Assembly: GCF_013409255.1 (NCBI RefSeq)
Contig: NZ_JACCAS010000001.1
Location: 248,001-312,000 of the forward strand
Direction of reading: 5' to 3'
DNA: 64,000 bases
DNA from: Paraburkholderia bryophila
GTDB lineage: Bacteria; Pseudomonadota; Gammaproteobacteria; Burkholderiales; Burkholderiaceae
Made by a program: the position numbers and the translations under genes. Positions 1 through 8,662 of this stretch are shown here, piece after piece. The notes under the pieces were generated by a model. That model saw only the letters and a list, made by a program, of their open reading frames with translations, was not told the DNA's origin and searched no databases. Within the stretch, counting starts at the first letter, position 1. Each line of letters begins with the position of its first letter.

Positions 1-516
1 CGCGCGCGCGCGTTGCTGACGCGTACCGAAAGCCTCGGCGCCGAGCAGATGCAGAAGTTGCACGGCACGCTGCGTCAGGTTCGCTCGCTCGATACTGCGA
101 GCGTGAGCATGCCGACCTTCACGGCACCGCAAGCCGACGCGCTGCCGGTCTCGCCGTGGGCCGAACTCGACGCGCGGCCGCATCTCGCCTACGTGCGGGT
201 GGCGGGCGTGGAGATTCGCATCGGCGATCAGGTGCGCCTGCGGCCGCGTGGCCGTGCCGATATCTTCGATATCGCGCTGAGCGGCATGGTCGCGACGATC
301 GAATCGATCGAACGCGATTTCGACGATCACGTGCATGTGGCGGTCACGATCGACGACGACCCCGGCAAGGACTTCGGCATGCAGCGCATGCCGGGCCATC
401 GTTTCTTTTTTGGGCCGGACGAGATCGAGCCGCTGAAGCCGGTGAAGACCGTGAAGCCGCTCAAGCCGCTAAAGCCGCAGAAACCCACCCCCAACGGCCG
501 GCGAGGTCTCGCATGA
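1..516 (+). CDS. Hydrogenase-locus accessory protein, C-terminal part (5' end outside window)
   Basis: The reading frame is open to the left edge, so this is the C-terminal 170 or so residues of a longer protein. The visible part ends in a compact beta-rich domain with VRIGDQVRLRPRGRADIFD and GHRFFFGPDEIEPL, followed by a Lys/Pro-rich tail (KPVKTVKPLKPLKPQKP). From memory, similar domains occur in unnamed proteins encoded next to group 1h [NiFe]-hydrogenases. No catalytic motif is visible and the function is unknown. Its stop codon overlaps the start of the next gene as ATGA, so the two are probably translationally coupled and part of the hydrogenase operon. Confidence 0.6.
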   Translation, partial: RARALLTRTESLGAEQMQKLHGTLRQVRSLDTASVSMPTFTAPQADALPVSPWAELDARPHLAYVRVAGVEIRIGDQVRLRPRGRADIFDIALSGMVATIESIERDFDDHVHVAVTIDDDPGKDFGMQRMPGHRFFFGPDEIEPLKPVKTVKPLKPLKPQKPTPNGRRGLA

Positions 517-1061
517 GCGCGATTCTGGTGGCCGGCATCGGCAACGTGTTTCTCGGCGACGACGGCTTCGGCGTCGAAGTCGTGCGGCGTCTGCGGGAGC
601 GGCTCGACGCGGGCGAATGGCCGGCGCTCGCGCGCGGCGTGAGCATCGCGGATTTCGGCATTCGCGGCATCGATCTCTGCTATGCGCTGCTCGACGACGT
701 GGACAGTGCGATCCTGATCGATGCGACGCAGCGCGGCGGCGCACCCGGCACGCTGTACGTGATCGAACCGTCCGAGGAAGACCGCGGTGGCGGCGATGGC
801 GATCCCTATGCAGTGCCTATGCTGATGTCGCCGCATGAGATGGACCCGGTCAAGGTGCTGCAAACGGTGCGGATGCTGGGCGGCGGCTGCGAGGACATCG
901 TCGTGCTTGGTTGCGAGCCGCAGGATTTCGGCTGCGAAAACGGTGAGCAGGGGCGCATGAGTTTGAGCGACGCGGTAGCGCAAGCGGTCGAGCCTGCAGC
1001 GGAAGCCGTGGTGCGGCTCGTGATGGCGAGATTGGAGCGAAACGCAGCGCTGGTGAGCTGA
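513..1061 (+). CDS. Hydrogenase maturation endopeptidase (HupD/HyaD/HoxM-like)
   Basis: This is a 182-residue protein of the usual size for the family that cleaves the C-terminal peptide of the [NiFe]-hydrogenase large subunit after Ni insertion. The N-terminus has the family signature GIGNVFLGDDGFG (residues 9-21). An internal aspartate in ILIDATQRGG and a histidine in SPHEMDP probably supply the other Ni-sensing ligands. I chose the ATG that overlaps the preceding stop codon (ATGA), because the signature then begins at the N-terminus as expected. It lies directly upstream of a 33-aa gene and hypF. The substrate, a large subunit, must be encoded outside the window. Confidence 0.88.
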   Translation: MSAILVAGIGNVFLGDDGFGVEVVRRLRERLDAGEWPALARGVSIADFGIRGIDLCYALLDDVDSAILIDATQRGGAPGTLYVIEPSEEDRGGGDGDPYAVPMLMSPHEMDPVKVLQTVRMLGGGCEDIVVLGCEPQDFGCENGEQGRMSLSDAVAQAVEPAAEAVVRLVMARLERNAALVS

Positions 1062-1109
1062 TGAATACGCCAATGAACAGGCGGTGAAGTAACCGGAGTG
1101 GGGGACGTC

Positions 1110-1211
1110 ATGAAAGGCTTGCTGAAATACCTGTTGTTGCCGGCGTTGCTGGTCGGCGTGCTGGCGAATATGAAGGACATCAAGCGCTATATCCGCATCC
1201 GCAACATGTAG
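1110..1211 (+). CDS. 33-residue membrane-associated microprotein of the hydrogenase operon (DUF6893-like)
   Basis: A 34-codon frame starts with ATG at 1110. It encodes one hydrophobic stretch (LLKYLLLPALLVGVLA) followed by a basic tail (KDIKRYIRIRNM), so it is probably a single-pass or peripheral membrane peptide. A purine-rich stretch (GGAGTGGGGG) precedes the start. It fills the gap between the endopeptidase and hypF and lies on the same strand. From memory, small proteins of this size and character are found in group 1h hydrogenase clusters and have been named DUF6893. It could help anchor or assemble the hydrogenase, but no function is known to me. Confidence 0.65.
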   Translation: MKGLLKYLLLPALLVGVLANMKDIKRYIRIRNM

Positions 1212-1235
1212 ACGATAGCTGCCGGGGAGTTGGCG

Positions 1236-3641
1236 ATGAGCACACATGCACAGCCTGCTGGACCCAGTTCAACCCAGCTTCCGCCGTTGGGCGGGCCGCC
1301 GGGAGAAGAAATCCGCGTGCGCGGGCTGGTGCAGGGCGTCGGCTTCCGGCCCACCGTGTGGCGGATCGCGCACGCTTGCGGCGTGGTCGGCGACGTGCGC
1401 AACGACAGTGACGGCGTGCTGATTCATGCGTGGGGCGACGCGTGGACGCTGCAGCGATTCATCGAAAGTCTGAGCACCGAGTGCCCGCCGCTCGCGCGTA
1501 TCGACGCGATCGAGCGGCATCAACTGAACGAGGCGGCCGAGGCGAGCGACTTCCGGATCGTGCCGAGCGAAGGCGGCCCGGTTCACACCGGTGTGACGCC
1601 GGACGCGGTGGTCTGCGCCGACTGCGCGGCGGATATCGCCGACCCGGCCAACCGCCGCTACCGTTATCCGTTCACCAACTGCACGCATTGCGGGCCGCGC
1701 CTGTCGATCGTGCAGGCCATTCCGTACGATCGCGCCAATACCACGATGGCCGCGTTCGCGATGTGCGACGCGTGCCGCGCCGAATACGACGATCCCGCCG
1801 ACCGGCGCTTTCACGCGCAGCCGGTGGCGTGCCCGGCGTGCGGTCCGCGCGTCTGGCTGGAAACGCGCGACGGCGGCCGCCGCGTCGAAGGCGAGGATCC
1901 GTGTCGTGCGGCCAGTCTGCTGCTGCGGCACGGCTCGATCGTCGCGATCAAAGGGCTGGGCGGTTTTCAACTGGCCTGCGACGCCGCCGACGAAGTCGCC
2001 GTCGCACGTTTGCGGCGCCTGAAACGCCGCGAGCGCAAACCTTTCGCGCTGATGGCGCGCGACCTGCAAGCCGTGCGCCGCTATTGCACCCCCAATCAGA
2101 CCGAACGCGAGCTGTTGGCGAATGCCGGCGGCCCGATCGTGATCCTGCGCGCCAATGGTCCGGAATGCGTCGCGGCGAGCGTCGCGCCGGGTGTCGGCAC
2201 GCTCGGTTTCATGCTGCCGTCCACGCCGCTGCACCGTTTGCTGATGGAATCGCTCGAGGGCGCGCTCGTGGTGACGAGCGGCAACACCAGCGACGAGCCG
2301 CCCTGTATCGACAACGCCGATGCCCGCGCGCGTCTCGGCCGTATCGCCGATGTCTTTCTGATGCACGATCGCGATATTGCCAGGCGGGTCGACGATTCGG
2401 TCACGCGGGTGGTGCAGGGTACGCCGCGCATGCTGCGCCGCGCGCGCGGCTACGCGCCCGCGCCGCTGCTGTTGCCCGAAGGTTTCGCCGACACCCCCGC
2501 CGTGCTGGCGATGGGCGGTGAACTGAAGAACACCTTCTGCCTGGCGCGCGACACGCAGGCGATCGTCTCGCATCATCTCGGCGATCTGGCCGACGCGTTG
2601 ACGTATGCGGACTATCGGCGCGCGATCGCCCAGTATCTGCGGCTGTTCGACCATGAACCGGAAGTGATCGCGCTCGACTCTCACCCCGAGTACCTGTCGC
2701 GCAAGATCGGCCAGGAACTCGCGCAAGCCCTGCAGGTTCCGGCGGTCGAGGTGCAGCATCATCACGCGCATCTGGCGGCCTGCATGGCCGAAAACGGCGT
2801 GCCGTTCGACGCGCTGCCAATGCTCGGCGTCGCGCTCGACGGTCTCGGTTACGGCGACGACGGCACGCTGTGGGGCGGCGAATTCATGCTGGCCGATTAC
2901 CGCGGCTACACGCGCCTCGGCCGCTTCAAACCGGTGGCGATGCCGGGCGGCACGCGCGCGATCGACGAGCCGTGGCGCAACGCGTACGCGCAGTTGCGCG
3001 CGGCCTTCGACTGGCAAGGTCTGACACGGCAATACGGCGGCCTCGATATCGTGAGGTTCCTGAGCCATCGTCCACGCGCCGCGCTCGATACGATGATCGC
3101 GCAGCGCGTGAACAGCCCGCTATCGAGTTCCGTGGGGCGCCTGTTCGATGCCGTGGCGGCTACCGTGGGCATCTGTCGCGAGCGCGTGCTTTACGAAGGA
3201 CAGGCCGCGATCGAACTGGAGGCGCTGGTCGATCCGCGTGCGCTGCGCGACGACAGCGACGCCCATGCGTACCCGTTCGAAATCGTCAGCACCGCGCCAG
3301 ACGGCTTGCGCTGCATCGAGCCGCGTCCGATGTGGGAAGCGCTGCTCGACGATCTGCTGCGCGGCGTGCCGGTGCCGTTGATCGCCGCACGTGTTCACAA
3401 GGGTCTCGCGATCGCGATCGAACGGATGGTGGAAGGTCTGGCCGATCTGCTGAGCGGTCCGGCGGACACCCGCAGCGTCGCGCTGTCGGGCGGGGTGTTC
3501 CAGAATCGCGTTCTGTTCGAGCAGGTCGTGACGCGCCTCGACGCGGCCGGGTTTCGGGTGCTGACGCATCGGCAGGTGCCGGCCAACGACGGTGGCTTAT
3601 CGCTCGGCCAGGCGGTCGTGGCGGCGGCGCGAGGGCGTTGA
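1236..3641 (+). CDS. hypF: Carbamoyltransferase HypF
   Basis: HypF makes the thiocarbamate on HypE from carbamoyl phosphate and ATP, the first step of cyanide-ligand synthesis for the [NiFe] site. The 801-residue protein shows the expected domain order. An acylphosphatase domain comes first (VRGLVQGVGFRPTVWR, about residues 27-42). Two CxxC-x18-CxxC zinc fingers follow (CADCAADI...CTHC and CDACRAEY...CPAC). Then come a YrdC-like domain (AIKGLGGFQLACDA) and a Kae1-like domain with the metal-binding HHAHLAACMAENG. The ATG at 1236 is preceded by GGGGAG at a good distance; a TTG two codons upstream is less likely. Confidence 0.96.
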   Translation: MSTHAQPAGPSSTQLPPLGGPPGEEIRVRGLVQGVGFRPTVWRIAHACGVVGDVRNDSDGVLIHAWGDAWTLQRFIESLSTECPPLARIDAIERHQLNEAAEASDFRIVPSEGGPVHTGVTPDAVVCADCAADIADPANRRYRYPFTNCTHCGPRLSIVQAIPYDRANTTMAAFAMCDACRAEYDDPADRRFHAQPVACPACGPRVWLETRDGGRRVEGEDPCRAASLLLRHGSIVAIKGLGGFQLACDAADEVAVARLRRLKRRERKPFALMARDLQAVRRYCTPNQTERELLANAGGPIVILRANGPECVAASVAPGVGTLGFMLPSTPLHRLLMESLEGALVVTSGNTSDEPPCIDNADARARLGRIADVFLMHDRDIARRVDDSVTRVVQGTPRMLRRARGYAPAPLLLPEGFADTPAVLAMGGELKNTFCLARDTQAIVSHHLGDLADALTYADYRRAIAQYLRLFDHEPEVIALDSHPEYLSRKIGQELAQALQVPAVEVQHHHAHLAACMAENGVPFDALPMLGVALDGLGYGDDGTLWGGEFMLADYRGYTRLGRFKPVAMPGGTRAIDEPWRNAYAQLRAAFDWQGLTRQYGGLDIVRFLSHRPRAALDTMIAQRVNSPLSSSVGRLFDAVAATVGICRERVLYEGQAAIELEALVDPRALRDDSDAHAYPFEIVSTAPDGLRCIEPRPMWEALLDDLLRGVPVPLIAARVHKGLAIAIERMVEGLADLLSGPADTRSVALSGGVFQNRVLFEQVVTRLDAAGFRVLTHRQVPANDGGLSLGQAVVAAARGR

Positions 3642-3687
3642 ATCGCGCTTGCGGTTTCCCGCCAGCGCGGGCTAAGGGGAGAAGGAC

Positions 3688-3975
3688 ATGTGCTTGGGAA
3701 TCCCAGGACAGATCGTCGAAGTGACGGACGCGGCGAACGACCTTGCGCTCGTGAATGTGGGCGGCGTGCGGCGCGTGATCAACATCGCCTTCGTGATCGA
3801 CGACGACCGGCCCGCCAGTGCCTGTGTCGGCGAGTGGGTACTGGTGCATGTGGGCTTCGCGATGAGCCGGCTCGACGAGCAGGAAGCGGCCAGCACGCTC
3901 GCGTTACTGCACGAGCTGGGCGTCGCGCAAGGCGAGATGGACGAGATGCGCACCGAAGGGAGTCGCACGCCATGA
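3688..3975 (+). CDS. hypC: Hydrogenase maturation chaperone HypC
   Basis: This 95-residue protein begins MCLGIPGQIVEV. After Met removal, the N-terminal cysteine is the residue that HypC/HupF proteins use to bind the Fe(CN)2CO unit and the large-subunit precursor. The beta-barrel body (LALVNVGGVRRVINIAFV, then VGEWVLVHVGFAMSRLDEQEA) matches the family, and the length is normal. A strong ribosome-binding site (AGGGGAGAAGGA) precedes the ATG. The stop codon overlaps the hypD start as ATGA. HypC works in complex with HypD, encoded next. Confidence 0.95.
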   Translation: MCLGIPGQIVEVTDAANDLALVNVGGVRRVINIAFVIDDDRPASACVGEWVLVHVGFAMSRLDEQEAASTLALLHELGVAQGEMDEMRTEGSRTP

Positions 3976-5270
3976 AATACGTCGATGAGTTTCGCGATCC
4001 GGATAAAGCCCGGACGCTGGCAAGAGAGATCCGCGCGCTGGTGTCGCGCATCGAGCGCGTGAAGCAGCGGCCGTTGCAGATCATGGAAGTGTGCGGCGGC
4101 CATACGCATACGATTTTTCGCTATGGTATCCAGCAACTGCTGCCCGATACGGTGGAGTTCGTGCATGGCCCGGGTTGCCCGGTGTGCGTGCTGCCGATCG
4201 GTCGCGTCGATGACTGCGTGGCACTGGCCGAGCGGCCCGAAGTGATTTTCACGACCTTCGGCGACGCGATGCGCGTGCCCGGTTCGAAGAAGAGCCTGCT
4301 CAAAGCGAAGGCCGACGGCGCCGATGTGCGGATGGTCTATTCGCCGCTGGATGCACTGAAAATCGCGCAGCTCAATCCGGACCGCGAGGTGATCTTCTTC
4401 GGTCTCGGCTTCGAGACGACCATGCCGAGCACCGCGATGACGGTGTTGCAGGCGCACGCGCGCAAGATCACGAATTTCTCGCTGTTCTGCAATCACATCA
4501 CGATCATTCCGACCATCAAGGCGATTCTCGATGCGCCGGATTTGCAACTCGATGGTTTCCTCGGGCCGGGGCACGTGAGTATGGTGATCGGCACGCGGCC
4601 CTACGATTTCATTGCTCGCGAGTATCGCAAGCCGATTACGGTGGCCGGCTTCGAACCGCTCGACGTCCTGCAATCCATGTGGATGGTGATCCGGCAGATC
4701 GCCGAAGGCCGCTGCGAGGTCGAGAACCAATACGGCCGGATCGTGCCGGAGGACGGCAATGCGCAGGCGTTGTCGGCGGTGAACCAGGTGTTCGAGACGC
4801 GCGAGTTCTTCGAGTGGCGTGGGCTCGGGTCGATCGATCGTTCCGGTGTCAGGGTGCGCGAAGCGTTCGCGGGCTTCGACGCGGAGCGCAAGTTCGCGAT
4901 GCCGAATCTGAGCGTGGCCGATCCGAAGGCGTGTCAATGCGGCGAGGTGCTGAAGGGCTTGATCCGGCCGCATCAATGCAAGGTGTTCGGCACCGCGTGC
5001 ACGCCGGAGTCGCCGCTCGGGGCGCTGATGGTGTCGAGCGAAGGCGCTTGCGCGGCGTACTACAACTACGGGCGCATCGATGTGTCGGCGATCGAGGAAC
5101 GGCGTCGTGCGCGGCAGGCGACGGAAGCCGGGGCCGTGACTGCGGGATGCCTCGGCGCGAGCGCTGCGAGCATTGCGGAATGCGTCGACGCTGGGGTCGC
5201 GAGCGGCACCGTTAGCGCGATCGTAGAGCCTGTCCTGACGGCCGGCACGCTGGCCGCTTCAACCGCGTGA
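3972..5270 (+). CDS. hypD: Hydrogenase maturation Fe-S scaffold HypD
   Basis: HypD carries a [4Fe-4S] cluster and is the scaffold on which the Fe(CN)2CO moiety is built with HypC and HypE. The 432-residue protein shows the conserved CGGHTH (near residue 39), GPGCPVCVLP (near 67) and the C-terminal cysteine cluster CQCGEVLKG...HQCKVFGTACTP, ending in EGACAAYYNYGR. HypD proteins are usually about 370-380 residues. This one carries roughly 55 extra residues, rich in Ala/Val/Ser, after the last conserved block. The start overlaps the hypC stop codon (ATGA), and the end overlaps a possible GTG start of hypE. Confidence 0.95.
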   Translation: MKYVDEFRDPDKARTLAREIRALVSRIERVKQRPLQIMEVCGGHTHTIFRYGIQQLLPDTVEFVHGPGCPVCVLPIGRVDDCVALAERPEVIFTTFGDAMRVPGSKKSLLKAKADGADVRMVYSPLDALKIAQLNPDREVIFFGLGFETTMPSTAMTVLQAHARKITNFSLFCNHITIIPTIKAILDAPDLQLDGFLGPGHVSMVIGTRPYDFIAREYRKPITVAGFEPLDVLQSMWMVIRQIAEGRCEVENQYGRIVPEDGNAQALSAVNQVFETREFFEWRGLGSIDRSGVRVREAFAGFDAERKFAMPNLSVADPKACQCGEVLKGLIRPHQCKVFGTACTPESPLGALMVSSEGACAAYYNYGRIDVSAIEERRRARQATEAGAVTAGCLGASAASIAECVDAGVASGTVSAIVEPVLTAGTLAASTA

Positions 5271-5278
5271 GGCGCTGC

Positions 5279-6382
5279 ATGAACGACCGCGTGGCTGTTT
5301 CCATCGAACCGGGCGAGCCGCGGCGCGTGCGTCCACCGCGCCGCGTGAACGACGTCGCCGTCAATCTCGCGCATGGCAGCGGTGGACGTGCCATGCGCGA
5401 TCTGATCGAAGACGTGTTCGTGTCGGCCTTCGACAATCCGACGCTGGCCGCGCTCGAAGATCAGGCGGTGTTCGCGCTGGCCGATCTTGCCGCACGCGGC
5501 GACCGCCTCGCGTTTACGACCGACAGCTACGTCGTCGACCCGCTGTTCTTTCCCGGCGGCGACATCGGCACGCTCGCGGTATCGGGCACGGTCAACGATC
5601 TGGCGGTCTGCGGGGCCACGCCGCTGTATCTGTCGTGCGCGGTGGTGATCGAAGAAGGGCTCGCCGTCGACGTCCTACGGCGCGTCGCGGCGAGTATGCA
5701 GCGGATCGCGCTCGAAGCCGGCGTCGCGATCGTCACGGGAGACACCAAAGTGGTGGAGCGGGGTTGCGCCGACAAGCTGTTCGTCAACACGGCGGGGATT
5801 GGGGTGGTGCGTCGCGACGTATCGATTTCGGCGCGCAATGCGCGGCCCGGCGACGTAGTGATCGTCAACGGCTTTCTCGGCGATCACGGCGCCGCGATTC
5901 TGGTGGCGCGCCAGCAGCTTGCGCTCGACGCCGACATTAAAAGCGATTGTTGTCCCCTCAACGGATTGATCGCGGCGATGCTCGACGTGTGCCCGCGAAT
6001 CCACTGTCTGCGCGATGCGACGCGCGGCGGTGTCGCGACCGTATTGAACGAGTTCGCGCAGAGTTCACGGGTGAGGATACGGCTGGACGAAACCGCGTTG
6101 CCGCTGCGCGAGCCGGTGCAGGGCGCGTGCGAAATTCTCGGTCTGGACCCGCTCTATCTGGCTAACGAAGGCAAGCTGGTCGCCGTGGTCCCCGCGGATG
6201 CCGCGCAGCAGGTGCTGACCGCGATGCGGGCGCATCCGGCCGGCCGCGAGGCGGCGGTGATCGGCACGGTCGAAGCGTGCGACGAAGGCGCGGAAGAAGG
6301 CCTCGTGGTCATGCAGACGACGTTCGGCGGGCAACGTATCGTCGATATGCTGGTGGGCGAGCAATTACCGCGCATCTGCTGA
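5279..6382 (+). CDS. hypE: Carbamoyl dehydratase HypE
   Basis: HypE accepts the carbamoyl group from HypF on its C-terminal cysteine and dehydrates it with ATP to a thiocyanate. The diagnostic C-terminus LPRIC is present, with Cys as the last residue. The PurM-like ATP-binding fold is visible in NLAHGSGGRAMRDLI, TTDSYVVDPLFFPGGDIG and TGDTKVVERG. I chose ATG 5279 (367 aa) because GTGAGG lies about 6 bases upstream of it. A GTG at 5267 overlapping the hypD stop codon would add four residues. The unusual basic/proline N-terminal stretch (EPRRVRPPRRVND) precedes the conserved core. Confidence 0.94.
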   Translation: MNDRVAVSIEPGEPRRVRPPRRVNDVAVNLAHGSGGRAMRDLIEDVFVSAFDNPTLAALEDQAVFALADLAARGDRLAFTTDSYVVDPLFFPGGDIGTLAVSGTVNDLAVCGATPLYLSCAVVIEEGLAVDVLRRVAASMQRIALEAGVAIVTGDTKVVERGCADKLFVNTAGIGVVRRDVSISARNARPGDVVIVNGFLGDHGAAILVARQQLALDADIKSDCCPLNGLIAAMLDVCPRIHCLRDATRGGVATVLNEFAQSSRVRIRLDETALPLREPVQGACEILGLDPLYLANEGKLVAVVPADAAQQVLTAMRAHPAGREAAVIGTVEACDEGAEEGLVVMQTTFGGQRIVDMLVGEQLPRIC

Positions 6383-6402
6383 CGAAACGCCGGGAGCGTC
6401 AC

Positions 6403-6732
6403 ATGCACGAGTTGAGTATCGCCAGCAGCGTGGTCGAGATTTGCGCGGAGCAGGCGCACGGCGCGCGCGTCAGACGGGTCACGCTGGAGATCGGGCAACT
6501 CTCGGCGGTGATGCCGGAGGCGATCCGTTTCTGTTTCGACGTGTGCGCGAAAGATACTGCGGTCGAAGGCGCCACGCTGGAGATCGTCGAAATTCCGGGG
6601 CAGGCGAGGTGCCTCGCGTGCGGCGCGACGCTCGACGTCGAGGTGCCGTTCGGACAGTGCGCGTGCGGTAGCGAGGATCTCGAGTTGATTGCCGGGCAGC
6701 AGTTGAAAATCCGGCAGATGGAGGTAGTGTGA
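6403..6732 (+). CDS. hypA: Nickel-delivery protein HypA
   Basis: HypA, together with HypB, inserts nickel into the hydrogenase large subunit. The 109-residue protein starts [14 protein letters not shown], where the MHE amino end is the nickel site of the family. The zinc domain shows CLAC for the first pair of ligands, but the second pair reads GQCACGS, so it is C-x-C rather than the usual C-x2-C. This is a visible departure from the family pattern. The stop codon overlaps the hypB start (TGATG), which implies coupled translation with its partner GTPase. Confidence 0.93.
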   Translation: MHELSIASSVVEICAEQAHGARVRRVTLEIGQLSAVMPEAIRFCFDVCAKDTAVEGATLEIVEIPGQARCLACGATLDVEVPFGQCACGSEDLELIAGQQLKIRQMEVV

Positions 6733-7664
6733 TGTGTACGACATGCGGGTGCTCGGAGACGGGGAGTGCGGCGGCGGTGACCGATCTGGATGCGCAGACG
6801 AAGCCGGCGGCGGGTGCGGTTGAGACGGTTTATCGGCGGGTGGATCGGCCTGCGCATGGGCCTGCGCATCCGCATCCGCACACGCATCCGCACACGCATC
6901 CACACGAGCACGACCATACGCATCCGCACGAGCACGACCATGAGCATCCGCACGACCATGAGCATCCGCCGCATCGCCACGACGAACACGGCGCGACGAT
7001 CACCTTGGAGCAGGACATTCTGGCGAAAAACCAGCTACTGGCCGAACGCAATCGCGGCTGGCTGGCGGGCCGTTCGATCGTGGCGCTCAACCTGATGAGC
7101 TCGCCGGGTTCGGGCAAAACCACGCTGCTCGAACGGACGATCCGCGACCTGGGCGAAACGTTGCCCATGTCGGTTATCGAAGGCGATCAGGCCACGCTCA
7201 ACGACGCCGAACGGATTCGCGCGACCGGCGCCCGTGTGGTGCAGATCAACACGGGTACGGGATGCCATCTGGACGCCGCCATGGCAGCGCGGGCGCTGAC
7301 GCAACTCGATCCGCCGTTGCATTCGGTCGTGATGATCGAGAACGTCGGCAATCTGGTGTGCCCGGCGTTGTTCGATCTCGGCGAAGCGGCCAAGGTGCTG
7401 ATTCTGTCGGTGACGGAAGGCGAGGACAAGCCGCTCAAATATCCGCACATGTTCCAGGCCTGTTCGTTACTGCTGTTGAACAAGATCGATCTGTTACCGC
7501 ACCTGCAGTTCGATGTCGAGCGCTGCGTCGACTACGCCCGCCGCGTCAATCCCCGCATGCAGATTCTTCAGGTTTCGGCGCAGACGGGCGAGGGCATGGA
7601 CGGATGGTACGGCTGGTTGCGCGCGCTGACGGCGGACGCCGCGCCGCGTTCCGCCGCGCGCTGA
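6732..7664 (+). CDS. hypB: Nickel-incorporation GTPase HypB with His-rich N-terminus
   Basis: HypB is the SIMIBI-class GTPase that powers nickel insertion. The 310-residue protein begins MCTTCGCSE, the high-affinity CxxCGC nickel site. From about residue 38 to 80 it has a His-rich tract of [15 protein letters not shown] repeats likely to store Ni or Zn. The GTPase domain has the P-loop [10 protein letters not shown], the metal-binding CH in NTGTGCHLD, and the guanine specificity motif NKIDLLP. The His tract is encoded by near-identical CGCATCCGCACACG-like repeats, so its length may vary between strains. It is the last gene of the hyp operon and converges on a LysR gene. Confidence 0.95.
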   Translation: MCTTCGCSETGSAAAVTDLDAQTKPAAGAVETVYRRVDRPAHGPAHPHPHTHPHTHPHEHDHTHPHEHDHEHPHDHEHPPHRHDEHGATITLEQDILAKNQLLAERNRGWLAGRSIVALNLMSSPGSGKTTLLERTIRDLGETLPMSVIEGDQATLNDAERIRATGARVVQINTGTGCHLDAAMAARALTQLDPPLHSVVMIENVGNLVCPALFDLGEAAKVLILSVTEGEDKPLKYPHMFQACSLLLLNKIDLLPHLQFDVERCVDYARRVNPRMQILQVSAQTGEGMDGWYGWLRALTADAAPRSAAR

Positions 7665-7690
7665 AAACGCGCCGCGTCGGGTCTTTGGGG

Positions 7691-8578
7691 TCAGCTCTTT
7701 TTGAACAGATCGCGCGCGAGCGAGCACAGCAGCGTGGTCGCCGGCGATTCGTCCTGCAGGCGGCGGCTCATGATGATCGGCGAGACCACGTTGGCCGCCG
7801 GAATCGGCCGGTACACCACGCCATGCGCGCGCAAGCCTTCCACGCTTTCCGGCACGAGGCACACGCCCACTTGCGCGGCCACCAGACCCAGCGCGGTCTG
7901 CAGTTCCCGCACTTCATGAATCGCTTTCGGCTCCAGCGCGTGATCGTGCAGGGCGGACAGTTGCTGGTCTGCGTAGCTCGGCCGCGGCGTGCTCGGATAG
8001 ACGATCAAGGTTTCCGCCGCGAGCGCGGCCAGCGTCACCGCTTTCTTCTGTCTGGCGAGCGGATGGCCTTGCGGCAGCGCGGCGATCATCCGTTCTTCGA
8101 CGAGCACCTCGCGCGCCAGTTGCGCGTCATCGAAACGCAGGCGGCCGAAGCCCACGTCGATGCGGCCACCCTTGAGCGCGCCGAGCTGTTCGATCGTGAA
8201 CATTTCGATCAGCGACAACTCGATCTGCGGCGCGGCCTCGCGAAACGCGCGGATCACGGCGGGCAACGCGCCATATAGCGTCGACGGCACGAAGCCGATC
8301 ACGATACGTTCGGCCAGTTGCGCGAGACGCCGGGTGAGCGGCGCGAGTTCATCGGCGTCGTCGATCAGGCGCTTGGCCTGCGCGTAGAAAATCCGCCCGG
8401 CTTCGGTGAGCCGCAACGGCCGCGCGCCGCGTTCGAACAGCGGCAACCCGACGCTTTCCTCGATCTGCTGGATCTGGCGGCTCAGCGGCGGCTGCGTCAT
8501 ATGCAGACGATTCGCCGCCCGCGTGATGTTCATTTCTTCCGCGACCGCGATGAAGTAACGCAGTTGACGAAGTTCCAT
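7691..8578 (-). CDS. LysR-type regulator of the CatM/BenM type
   Basis: This 295-residue LysR protein has an N-terminal HTH (MELRQLRYFIAVAEEMNITRAANRLHMTQPPLSRQI). Its effector domain contains blocks that I recognise from CatM/BenM of Acinetobacter, for example IGFVPSTLYG, GRIDVGFGRL, YPSTPRPSY and VRELQTALGLVAA. Those proteins bind cis,cis-muconate and activate cat/ben genes through ATAC-N7-GTAT sites. A perfect site of this kind lies upstream of catB at 16661-16675, so this gene is the best candidate in the window for controlling catBA, although it lies 8 kb away beside unrelated genes. The assignment is inference from sequence resemblance. Confidence 0.85.
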   Translation of the reverse strand: MELRQLRYFIAVAEEMNITRAANRLHMTQPPLSRQIQQIEESVGLPLFERGARPLRLTEAGRIFYAQAKRLIDDADELAPLTRRLAQLAERIVIGFVPSTLYGALPAVIRAFREAAPQIELSLIEMFTIEQLGALKGGRIDVGFGRLRFDDAQLAREVLVEERMIAALPQGHPLARQKKAVTLAALAAETLIVYPSTPRPSYADQQLSALHDHALEPKAIHEVRELQTALGLVAAQVGVCLVPESVEGLRAHGVVYRPIPAANVVSPIIMSRRLQDESPATTLLCSLARDLFKKS

Positions 8579-8662
8579 GCAGATCCCTGAGGGAGAGGAG
8601 CGCTGATCGATTGCCGCGGTTGGCCACGCGGTTTCCCACCGTGGCGCGGGCGGCGGTTGCCT

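Noticed and set aside
156..1061. Longer 301-residue reading of the endopeptidase gene
   Set aside because: The first 119 residues are Arg-rich shadow sequence of the overlapping upstream gene; the family signature starts right after ATG 513.
1269..3068. 599-residue minus-strand frame opposite hypF
   Set aside because: It is an antisense shadow of hypF, which has all its motifs on the plus strand.
6841..6970. CRISPR-like or regulatory repeats in the CGCATCCGCACACG stretch
   Set aside because: The repeats are codons of the HypB His-rich tract and have no spacer structure.
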